Shown here: positions 1-4,569 of the stretch, piece by piece
Position numbering within the stretch: position 1 is the stretch's first letter
Layout: each line of letters opens with the position of its first letter
Origin: a bacterium
GTDB taxonomy: Bacteria; Bacteroidota; Bacteroidia; Bacteroidales; Muribaculaceae
Length of the DNA: 5,323 nt
Direction of reading: 5' to 3'
NCBI GenBank assembly: GCA_004559845.1
Contig: SFWW01000131.1
Span: forward strand, 1 to 5,323
Notes under the pieces: generated by a model
Databases searched by the model: none
What the model saw: only the letters and a program-made list of their open reading frames with translations
Told to the model about the DNA's origin: nothing
Made by a program: the position numbers and the translations under genes

Positions 1-142
1 CCCGCTTCAGTCGAATAACCTCGCCTGATTTCTCCATCTGCGACAATTTCATTGTTGGCGACTTATAATCACCTAACATTGCCACCAATTCTTCGCCTGA
101 TATAGGTGTGTTTCGTATCTTCTTTATTACATCTATATTCAT
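1..142 (-). CDS. AbiEi-like antitoxin / winged-helix regulator, N-terminal fragment
   Basis: This is the first 47 codons of a gene that leaves the window at its left edge; the start is the ATG at 142-140. The peptide begins MNIDVIKKIRNTPISGEELV and continues with a helix-turn-helix-like stretch (MLGDYKSPTMKLSQMEKSGE, then VIRLKR). It reads as a small winged-helix domain in which a recognition helix is followed by a basic strand. This resembles the N-terminal domain of AbiEi-type antitoxins (type IV toxin-antitoxin systems), which repress their own operon and counteract an AbiEii nucleotidyltransferase toxin. Family assignment is from pattern memory on a short fragment. The toxin, if present, would lie outside the window to the left. 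The start is supported by a Bacteroidota promoter about 23 bp upstream. It could instead be an orphan regulator or a solitary AbiEi-domain protein. Confidence 0.65.
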   Translation of the reverse strand, partial: MNIDVIKKIRNTPISGEELVAMLGDYKSPTMKLSQMEKSGEVIRLKR

Positions 143-164
143 TGATACAAACTGTTTTCAACTG

Positions 165-195
165 CAAAGTTATAAAATCTCGCACAGAAAATAAA
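165..195 (-). promoter_or_regulatory. Bacteroidota-type promoter for the AbiEi-like gene
   Basis: Read on the minus strand, TAACTTTG (172-165) matches the Bacteroidota -7 consensus TAnnTTTG exactly. A TTTA at 195-192, 19 bp upstream, is one base off the -33 consensus TTTG. Transcription would start near 158, leaving a leader of roughly 15 nt before the ATG at 142. The -7 box overlaps one arm of the palindrome at 168-230. No Shine-Dalgarno sequence is visible, which is normal in this phylum. Confidence 0.6.
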
Positions 196-230
196 GAATA
201 AACTTATTTTCCATGCGAGATTTTATAACT
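168..230. repeat. Two-part palindrome over the promoter (candidate operator)
   Basis: Arms at 168-184 and 214-230 are perfect 17-bp inverted repeats (AGTTATAAAATCTCGCA and its complement). After a 2-bp mismatch the inner segments 187-194 and 204-211 pair for a further 8 bp around a 9-nt centre. The outer left arm overlaps the -7 box and the inner left arm covers part of the -33 box. AbiEi proteins are known to bind inverted repeats upstream of their own operon and repress it, so an operator is the natural reading. That this palindrome is the site is inference; a transposable-element end is an alternative. Confidence 0.6.
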
Positions 231-233
231 CCA

Positions 234-255
234 TGCAAGCGAAAGGCGTAGCCTG
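234..255 (+). repeat. Dispersed 22-nt repeat, copy 1
   Basis: The 22 nt at 234-255 (starting TGCAAGCGAAAGG and ending CGTAGCCTG) are identical to 3713-3734 in the same orientation. Both copies lie in intergenic DNA near other hairpin-forming repeats. It is probably part of a short dispersed genomic repeat; its full boundaries cannot be fixed from two copies. Confidence 0.7.
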
Positions 256-260
256 TATAT

Positions 261-344
261 CAAAGGGACGGTTCTTTTGGTTTGTGGAAGGAAGGGTGCT
301 TTATATATATTTAGCAAGTGGTAACCAAAAGAACCGTCCCTTTG
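261..344. repeat. Perfect 22-bp inverted repeat (REP/MITE-like hairpin)
   Basis: Arms at 261-282 (containing AAAGGGACGGTTCTTTTGG) and 323-344 are exact reverse complements over 22 bp, separated by a 40-nt AT-rich spacer. Neither strand has a T-tract after the stem, so it is not a standard intrinsic terminator. Similar GGGACGGTTCTTTT-type palindromes are, to my recollection, dispersed elements in several bacteria and have been linked to RAYT-family transposases; that link is recollection, not shown here. Confidence 0.75.
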
Positions 345-369
345 GTGCGATTCCTTTGTTCCCGCGTAA

Positions 370-413
370 TCAACCGCCGCTAAAAATGTCTCCTATAGGT
401 ATTCAACCGCCGC
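370..413. repeat. 11-nt direct repeat flanking a small palindrome
   Basis: TCAACCGCCGC occurs at 370-380 and again at 403-413, either side of a 22-nt spacer containing the 8-bp palindrome CCTATAGG (392-399). It lies just downstream of the flavodoxin gene and next to the 22-bp inverted repeat, and may belong to the same dispersed element. Function unknown. Confidence 0.55.
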
Positions 414-445
414 CCCTTCGGCGTTTCCGCCATCGGTAAGTAAAA

Positions 446-1012
446 TTATTTCATAGATGTAGCCACCCAGGTTTCAATCTCTTTCTCACTCACTCGATTC
501 AGCAGTTTGCCGCTTTGCCACTTGATATTGGGGTATGACTGTTTCAGCACAGCTACACTGTTGCCGATGCTGCTACCTCCTGATGTGGCAAACGGAATCA
601 CTGTTTTGCCTGCCAAGTTGGTGGTTTCAATGAAGGTGTTCACTGCTCTTGGTGCGAGGTCCCACCAGATGGGATAGCCAAGGAAGACGAAGTCATACTG
701 ACTCACATCCACCGCAACGGCTTTGATTTTCGGGCGAGCCGTTGAATCACTCATCTCTAACGAACTGCGCGACAGCTTGTTGGTCCAGTCGAGGTCGGCA
801 CTGGAATATGGCTTTGTCGGTATTATCTCGCAGATGTCGGCATCAGCGATTTTTGCAATTTGCTTTGCCACTTGCCTTGTTGTTCCCGTTGCCGAGAAAT
901 ACACGACCAATACTTTTTTCTTTTCCATTGTCTTTTTTTCTGTGTTTTGCGAACAAGCCGATGCTGCCACAATGGTCAGCACCGCCAATAGCAAGTATTT
1001 CAGATGATTCAT
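446..1012 (-). CDS. Flavodoxin with lipoprotein signal
   Basis: The 188-aa product is a flavodoxin preceded by an export signal. Residues 1-20 (a hydrophobic stretch ending VAASAC) form a lipoprotein signal peptide with a lipobox-like ASAC, putting the acylated Cys at residue 20. The flavodoxin fold follows: beta strand and FMN phosphate loop VVYFSATGTTRQVA (36-49), the flavin-flanking GYPIWW (112-117) and SGGSSIG (144-150). Flavodoxins of this type bind FMN and shuttle electrons or reduce small substrates. It is the last gene of the operon, 18 bp after the CMD/cupin stop. An ATG at 928-926 (Met29) would give a standard cytoplasmic flavodoxin starting MEKKKVLVVYFS, so a shorter or dual product is possible. 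I chose the upstream start for its intact lipobox and operon spacing. The electron donor and substrate are unknown. Confidence 0.88.
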   Translation of the reverse strand: MNHLKYLLLAVLTIVAASACSQNTEKKTMEKKKVLVVYFSATGTTRQVAKQIAKIADADICEIIPTKPYSSADLDWTNKLSRSSLEMSDSTARPKIKAVAVDVSQYDFVFLGYPIWWDLAPRAVNTFIETTNLAGKTVIPFATSGGSSIGNSVAVLKQSYPNIKWQSGKLLNRVSEKEIETWVATSMK

Positions 1013-1030
1013 AATACTAAAAAATTGTTG

Positions 1031-1861
1031 TTATTTTCCATTGACCTTGGTATAATCAATGTCCGACACCGGTTCCAGCCATTCATTCGATGCGTTCTCT
1101 CCGGCTATTTCTATGGCGAGATGAGCAAACCAGCTGTCGGCGGCGGCTCCATGCCAATGCTTCACGCCGGCAGGGATATGAATCACGGTTCCGGGAAGAA
1201 TCTCCTGAGCAGGCTTTCCCCACTCCTGATACCAACCACGACCCGCTACACCGATTAGCATCTGTCCTCCACCCTTGGTGGCATGGTGGATGTGCCAGTT
1301 GTTGCGGCAGCCCGGCTCGAAGGTAACATTGGCAATGGAAACCTGCTCGCCGGAAACTCGTGCCAAATAACTGTTGCCTTTGAAATATTGGGCATAGGCG
1401 GTGTTTGGCTCGCCAATAGGGAAAATCATCTCTTGTTGGAAACGCGTCTTTGCATCTTCCGCCTTCGTTTCTTCTTTCCAAACCTCCTTGGCTTGGCGGA
1501 AAGCCGCCCATGCCTTTGGCCATCCTGCATAGAAGGCGATATGGGTGATGATTTCCGATATTTCAGTTCTTGTGATGCCGTTGCGCTTCGCCTCTTGCAA
1601 GTGATAGGTGAGCGATGTGTCGGTGATACCTTGGCTAATGAGCGATGTGAGCGTAACGAGGCTGCGGTCGCGAAGGCTAAGCAGGTGGTTGCGACTCCAC
1701 ACTTCGCCAAAGAGAATGTCGTCGTTGAGTCGGGCAAACTCGGGAGCAAATTCGCCCAACTGTGTCCGCCCTGCCGTTTGGGTTATCTTTTTCTGTGCCA
1801 TAACGTTTAGTGTAGCTATTGTGATGAAAGATATGAATAGAATTACACGTTTTATTCGCAT
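1031..1861 (-). CDS. Exported carboxymuconolactone decarboxylase-like / cupin fusion
   Basis: This 276-aa protein has three parts. Residues 1-23 are a signal peptide (basic MRIKR, hydrophobic core, cleavage likely after VMA). Residues about 40-130 resemble the carboxymuconolactone decarboxylase/AhpD-like alpha-helical domain (SLVTLTSLISQG, then TEISEIITHIAFYAGWPKAW); the CxxC of peroxidase-type AhpD is absent. Residues about 165-262 are a cupin barrel with metal-ligand candidates His190, His192 and His193 (NNWHIHHATKGG) and His235/His237 (IPAGVKHWHGA). Such fusions are common in Bacteroidota but the reaction is not settled; decarboxylation, isomerisation or ring-related chemistry on small organics is plausible. 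It follows the flavoprotein stop by 24 bp, with a purine-rich AAAGGAAAA before the ATG as a possible ribosome-binding site. Its likely periplasmic location matches the hydrolase and the flavodoxin of the same operon. Confidence 0.87.
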   Translation of the reverse strand: MRIKRVILFISFITIATLNVMAQKKITQTAGRTQLGEFAPEFARLNDDILFGEVWSRNHLLSLRDRSLVTLTSLISQGITDTSLTYHLQEAKRNGITRTEISEIITHIAFYAGWPKAWAAFRQAKEVWKEETKAEDAKTRFQQEMIFPIGEPNTAYAQYFKGNSYLARVSGEQVSIANVTFEPGCRNNWHIHHATKGGGQMLIGVAGRGWYQEWGKPAQEILPGTVIHIPAGVKHWHGAAADSWFAHLAIEIAGENASNEWLEPVSDIDYTKVNGK

Positions 1862-1885
1862 TTCAAATTTTCCTTTCCCTTGCCA

Positions 1886-2422
1886 TTAAACACCCTTTCC
1901 CATTTCGTAGGCCTTCTTCAAGATGGCATTGCCTTCAATATCGTTTGCATTGCTTACACCTCCGCAAAACAGGTGTCCCTTGAGTGATGACTTGCCGTAG
2001 CAGTCTATCCAACCGCTCAAACCTATCTCGGCTCGCTGAGGTGTTTCCTCTTCGGCTTCAGCAGCGGTGGTGAGCAGATAGATGTCACGAAAATGGTAGT
2101 CTTTCGCATACATGGCATTCATGCGGTCGATGAGTGTCTTCATCTGTCCACTCATCTCATAATAATAAATAGGTGTTGCCCAGCACACCACATCGGCTTT
2201 TAACACTTTCTCCATTATGGTTGGCACGTCGTCTTTAATAACACAGACTCCGGTATGCTGGCAACTTAAGCAACCCACACAAAACTTGATTTCTTTTCCG
2301 CGAAGAGAAATCTTCTGAACCTCGTTGCCCGATGCCTTGGCGCCTTCGGCAAACTTCTCTGCAAGCAAATCGCTATTCGATCCGGCACGCAGACTGGTGG
2401 AAATCACGATTACCTTTTTCAT
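1886..2422 (-). CDS. NADPH-dependent FMN reductase family, iron-sulfur flavoprotein type
   Basis: The 178-aa protein belongs to the flavodoxin-like NADPH-dependent FMN reductase superfamily. The N-terminal strand and phosphate loop are VIVISTSLRAGSNSDLL (4-20), and the flavin/dimer segment is TPIYYYEMSGQMKTLIDR (83-100). Four cysteines, C48, C51, C54 and C60 in FCVGCLSCQHTGVC, have the CX2CX2CX5C spacing known from iron-sulfur flavoproteins (Isf), where they bind a [4Fe-4S] cluster next to FMN. This predicts a cytoplasmic two-electron/one-electron converter, though cluster binding is inferred. It has no signal peptide, unlike the other three operon products. The start ATG overlaps the hydrolase stop by 4 bp (ATGA), indicating translational coupling. 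It could equally reduce quinones, nitro compounds or free flavin. Confidence 0.88.
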   Translation of the reverse strand: MKKVIVISTSLRAGSNSDLLAEKFAEGAKASGNEVQKISLRGKEIKFCVGCLSCQHTGVCVIKDDVPTIMEKVLKADVVCWATPIYYYEMSGQMKTLIDRMNAMYAKDYHFRDIYLLTTAAEAEEETPQRAEIGLSGWIDCYGKSSLKGHLFCGGVSNANDIEGNAILKKAYEMGKGV

Positions 2423-3564
2423 TGTTCTATCGATTTGTTCAGATTCTTCCTAAAAAACGCTTCCACCTTATCCCAAGGAATCATGTTTTTCGCCTTGCCT
2501 TTGCCTTCCAATTCGGTGTAGCCGCCATCATAAAGGTCGCAATGGCTGGCACTCGGAATAATGAGCAGTTCTTTATTTTCGGGCACGGTGTTGGGCTTGC
2601 GTACGGAATCGTAGCCGGGTGCCTTGCCTTCCACCATATACTTATAAGCATCTTCGCCAAAATAGCGCGAATGGGCTTTTTCGCCGTGCATAATGAGCAC
2701 TGCTGAACGTATCTCGTTGATATAATATAGGAAGCGTGCATTGCTATATGCCTCACAGCCAAAGGTGTGCCACCCGTCGTTGCTGTTGCCCGAACGCGGA
2801 TGATAGCCGCGCTCCGTTTTATAGTAGTCGTAATAATCCTTGACAAACTGCGGGGCATCGGCTGGCAGCGGATCTACCACGCCACCTGCTTGCGTCAATT
2901 CGCCCGTACGCGCTGCACGGGCTCGGGCGGCTGCCATCGCTTGGCGTGCTGCATAACGCGCTTCCTCGCTATCGCTCTCGTCAAAATACCCGTTGCCATT
3001 CACTCGGCACATGTCGTACATTGTGCTTGCCACGGTGGCTTTGATGCGTGGGTCAGCTGCTGCCGCATTCAGCGCTATGCCTCCCCAGCCGCAAATACCG
3101 ATGATGCCTATCTTTTCTTCATCCACATCGGGAAGGCAACTAAGAAAATCCACCGCCGCCAAGAAGTCTTCGGTATTGATGTCGGGTGAGGATGTGCGTC
3201 GGGGTTCGCCACCACTTTCGCCCGTAAAGGAGGGGTCGAAGGCACAAGTGGTGAATCCTCTTTCCGCCATCGTCATGGCATAGAGTCCGCTCGACTGTTC
3301 TTTCGACGCGCCGAAAGGTCCGCACACCGCAAGCGCCATTCTGTTGCTTCCACTTTTGGGCGTGTACAGGTCTCCCACAAGGGTAATGCCATACCTATTC
3401 TTAAACTCCACCTTCCGGTGATTGACTGTCTCGCTCAACGGGAACACTTTGTCCCATGTTTCTTCTGCCCTTTTGTTTTGCACATCCTGTGCACACACGT
3501 TGGTTGTAAATGCCATTGTCATCAAAATAATTATGGATATAAACACATTCTTCTTCATCATCAT
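2419..3564 (-). CDS. Exported alpha/beta hydrolase with Cys in the nucleophile elbow
   Basis: The 381-aa protein starts at one of three consecutive ATG codons (3564, 3561, 3558). Residues 1-25 are a signal peptide (KK, hydrophobic core, cleavage after VCA). An alpha/beta-hydrolase domain follows: GDLYTP (64-69), oxyanion-region CGPFGASKEQ (81-90), nucleophile elbow GICGWGG (156-162) with Cys158 where Ser is usual, and a late catalytic His341 in SASHCDLYD; the acid may be within HGEKAHSRYFGED (293-305). A helical insertion around residues 197-255 probably forms a lid. A Cys nucleophile recalls dienelactone hydrolases; I recall related Bacteroidota hydrolases having the same elbow, so the Cys may be family-typical. 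The frame is open upstream to 3627, but that extension is rejected because the promoter -7 box at 3596-3589 lies inside it. First gene of the operon; substrate unknown, probably an ester or lactone. Confidence 0.87.
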   Translation of the reverse strand: MMMKKNVFISIIILMTMAFTTNVCAQDVQNKRAEETWDKVFPLSETVNHRKVEFKNRYGITLVGDLYTPKSGSNRMALAVCGPFGASKEQSSGLYAMTMAERGFTTCAFDPSFTGESGGEPRRTSSPDINTEDFLAAVDFLSCLPDVDEEKIGIIGICGWGGIALNAAAADPRIKATVASTMYDMCRVNGNGYFDESDSEEARYAARQAMAAARARAARTGELTQAGGVVDPLPADAPQFVKDYYDYYKTERGYHPRSGNSNDGWHTFGCEAYSNARFLYYINEIRSAVLIMHGEKAHSRYFGEDAYKYMVEGKAPGYDSVRKPNTVPENKELLIIPSASHCDLYDGGYTELEGKGKAKNMIPWDKVEAFFRKNLNKSIEQ

Positions 3565-3588
3565 TGGGTGATTTGGTTTATTTGTGAG

Positions 3589-3619
3589 CAAAATTACTAC
3601 TAACAACACATTCAACCAA
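3589..3619 (-). promoter_or_regulatory. Bacteroidota-type promoter for the four-gene operon
   Basis: On the minus strand TAATTTTG (3596-3589) is an exact match to the -7 consensus TAnnTTTG. TTGG at 3619-3616, 19 bp upstream, is a weak -33 box. Transcription would start around 3582, about 18 nt before the first ATG at 3564. This placement decides the hydrolase start. No obvious operator is seen around it. Confidence 0.6.
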
Positions 3620-3712
3620 TACCTCAATCGTGGAAATCATTACCATTAATCAAGTTTTTTTGCGTCCCCATCTCCCCAACCTGCCATCGGAGATGGTATA
3701 TCGTGGACAATT

Positions 3713-3734
3713 TGCAAGCGAAAGGCGTAGCCTG
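3713..3734 (+). repeat. Dispersed 22-nt repeat, copy 2
   Basis: Identical over 22 nt and in the same orientation as 234-255. Identity stops on both sides (position 3712 differs from 233, and 3735 onward from 256). It is followed by further short GC-rich motifs such as GCGAAGCC (3741-3748), which recur in the hairpin element at 3847-3877. Confidence 0.7.
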
Positions 3735-3846
3735 GAGACAGCGAAGCCAAAGCAGTGAGCCTCGAGAGGGTCGGTTGTGGCAAGCCACCACAGTAGGGAC
3801 ATGCCCCCCTTGATACACACGATGCGCCATTTTTTGCGGTAGGCGC

Positions 3847-3877
3847 GTTTTTTTTCGGCGAAGCCGACTTTTTGTTC
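3847..3877 (+). repeat. 31-nt T-rich hairpin element, copy 1
   Basis: A run of eight T is followed by the hairpin TCGGC-GAA-GCCGA (3855-3867) and then CTTTTTGTTC. The 31 nt are identical to 4265-4295, and similarity continues weakly on the right (TCCATACCAC here, TCCATCCCAC there). On the plus strand the hairpin plus T-tract resembles a weak terminator, but no plus-strand gene is present, so a dispersed repeat is the better reading. Confidence 0.7.
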
Positions 3878-3888
3878 ATTTCCATACC

Positions 3889-3915
3889 ACAATGCCCACA
3901 ATGCCCACATCCCCA
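3889..3915 (+). repeat. 9-bp tandem repeat A (about 3 units)
   Basis: Units at 3889-3897 and 3898-3906 are both ACAATGCCC; a degenerate third, ACATCCCCA, follows at 3907-3915. It begins just after copy 1 of the 31-nt element. It is the first of three arrays with the same 9-bp period but different unit sequences. Confidence 0.6.
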
Positions 3916-3942
3916 CCAAATCCCTCATCCATCCACCAGGTT

Positions 3943-3978
3943 GAATCTATTCAATCTGTTGGGTCTATAGCATCTATC
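3943..3978 (+). repeat. 9-bp tandem repeat B (4 degenerate units)
   Basis: Four consecutive 9-mers, GAATCTATT, CAATCTGTT, GGGTCTATA and GCATCTATC, share a TCT core at the same position, with consensus nnATCTATT. The units have diverged more than in array A or C. Confidence 0.55.
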
Positions 3979-4094
3979 CACCCCAAAAAAAGCAACATTC
4001 CCTTTTGGTATTGCCTCACCTCCACACCATCATTAACTTTGCCACCAAGTTCTTTGAAATGTTTACAAAAAAGCAATCCGAACATCCATAGAAA

Positions 4095-4139
4095 GTGTTT
4101 CGGGTGTTTCAAGTGTTCCGGGTGTTTCAGGTGTTTCAT
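4095..4139 (+). repeat. 9-bp tandem repeat C (5 units)
   Basis: Five consecutive 9-mers: GTGTTTCGG, GTGTTTCAA, GTGTTCCGG, GTGTTTCAG and GTGTTTCAT. The first seven bases, GTGTTTC, are constant except for one T-to-C change in unit 3; the last two vary. This is the clearest of the three arrays and a candidate for slippage-driven length variation between strains. Confidence 0.75.
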
Positions 4140-4145
4140 TTCGCT

Positions 4146-4179
4146 TTTGGACCACAAAACCGCCCGGTTTTGGTCCAAA
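4146..4179. repeat. Bulged 15-bp hairpin
   Basis: TTTGGACC (4146-4153) pairs with GGTCCAAA (4172-4179) and AAAACCG (4156-4162) pairs with CGGTTTT (4165-4171), leaving a 2-nt bulge (4154-4155) and a 2-nt centre. No T-tract follows on either strand, so it is unlikely to be a terminator. Function unknown. Confidence 0.6.
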
Positions 4180-4264
4180 TCGGAACAAAACACGGAAAAC
4201 ACCCAAAAAGGCAATCCACCCACTTGTCTACGAACACGATACAGCCCTGTGTGCCATAGCCGCA

Positions 4265-4295
4265 GTTTTTTTTCGGCGAAGCCGACTTTTTGTTC
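4265..4295 (+). repeat. 31-nt T-rich hairpin element, copy 2
   Basis: Exact duplicate of 3847-3877 in the same orientation, 418 bp away, with the hairpin at 4273-4285. The sequence before each copy also shares short matches (GCCAT followed by a GC-rich piece), so the true element is probably longer than 31 nt and has diverged at its ends. It lies just beyond the terminator of the BspA-like gene. Confidence 0.7.
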
Positions 4296-4320
4296 TCTTC
4301 CATCCCACTGGATATTACAA

Positions 4321-4367
4321 AATAAAAAACAGACACCTATTCTTTTGATGGGGTGGAATAGGTGTCT
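4321..4367 (-). terminator. Rho-independent terminator of the BspA-like gene
   Basis: On the minus strand a perfect 12-bp stem, AGACACCTATTC (4367-4356) with GAATAGGTGTCT (4342-4331), encloses a 13-nt loop and is followed by GTTTTTTATT (4330-4321). It sits about 40 bp after the TAA at 4410-4408, fitting termination after the dockerin-type tail rather than after the premature TGA at 4547-4545. The plus strand lacks a T-tract after the stem. Confidence 0.88.
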
Positions 4368-4407
4368 ATTATGATGGATTTTTGCCTTGGGGATTGGCGT
4401 GAGGGGA

Positions 4408-4569
4408 TTACTTGAGGATAATGTTGATGAGGGCTGTTACGTCCGATACGTTAACTTTGCCATCGGCGTTGATATCGGCAAGCTCAAGATTAGCGGTTTC
4501 ACCGTTGGCAATCATATTCACCAAGGTTGTTACGTCGGTCACATTCACCTTTCCATCGAGGTTGATGCG
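4408..4569 (-). pseudogene. Dockerin-type tail of the BspA-like gene, out of frame
   Basis: Reading from 4566 in a different frame from the upstream repeats gives 52 residues ending at TAA 4410-4408. They contain two near-duplicate calcium-loop motifs, INLDGKVNVTDVTTLVNMI and DINADGKVNVSDVTALINII, the classic paired pattern of a type I dockerin. Such tails occur at the C-terminus of secreted Prevotella and Bacteroides proteins. The upstream frame instead ends in ASTSMER and a TGA. Inserting one A between 4568 and 4567 (minus-strand GGCGCATC to GGCGACATC) joins the frames and completes the first loop as GDINLDGKVNVTD. A real mutation or a sequencing error are both possible. Confidence 0.85.

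Larger units (their letters stand above)
143..445. other. Intergenic region with hairpins, no credible gene
   Basis: The 303 bp between the flavodoxin stop and the AbiEi-like start hold the promoter and palindrome (165-230), a copy of a dispersed 22-nt sequence (234-255), a perfect 22-bp inverted repeat (261-344), an 11-nt direct repeat (370-413) and a small GC hairpin (408-412 with 419-423). A short plus-strand open frame at 233-439 runs straight through these repeats and is not believable as a protein. No T-rich intrinsic terminator is visible for the flavodoxin operon. Confidence 0.7.
3620..4318. other. Repeat-rich intergenic region without a credible gene
   Basis: About 700 bp between the operon promoter and the BspA-gene terminator. 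It holds an 8-bp hairpin (3668-3675 with 3689-3696), a 22-nt dispersed repeat (3713-3734), a small hairpin (3776-3780 with 3788-3792), two copies of a 31-nt hairpin element (3847-3877, 4265-4295), three 9-bp tandem arrays (3889-3915, 3943-3978, 4095-4139) and a bulged 15-bp hairpin (4146-4179). A plus-strand open frame at 3892-4374 and a minus-strand one at 3951-4223 exist, but their sequences are mostly repeat translations, resemble no protein I know and the first runs into the terminator. I regard the region as non-coding. Confidence 0.7.

Noticed and set aside
233..439. Plus-strand open frame of 68 codons
   Set aside because: It runs through the dispersed repeat, both arms of the 22-bp inverted repeat and the direct repeat. 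The peptide has no recognisable domain and no promoter is seen.
1283..1810. Plus-strand open frame of 175 codons
   Set aside because: It lies antisense inside the CMD/cupin gene, whose frame has clear domains and a signal peptide. The antisense product resembles nothing.
2767..3189. Plus-strand open frame of 140 codons
   Set aside because: Antisense to the well-supported alpha/beta hydrolase; composition is typical of a shadow frame.
3847..3877. Intrinsic terminator for a plus-strand transcript
   Set aside because: The hairpin has only a 5-bp stem and there is no plus-strand gene before it; the exact second copy at 4265-4295 fits a dispersed repeat better.
3624..3928. Three overlapping minus-strand frames of 68-92 codons upstream of the hydrolase
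   Set aside because: They overlap each other in different frames across repeats, with no domain or plausible start context.
3892..4374. Plus-strand open frame of 160 codons, and minus-strand frame 3951-4223
   Set aside because: Tandem repeats with a period divisible by three stay open easily. The peptides are low-complexity repeat translations, and the plus frame runs into the terminator stem. I keep it as an outside possibility only.
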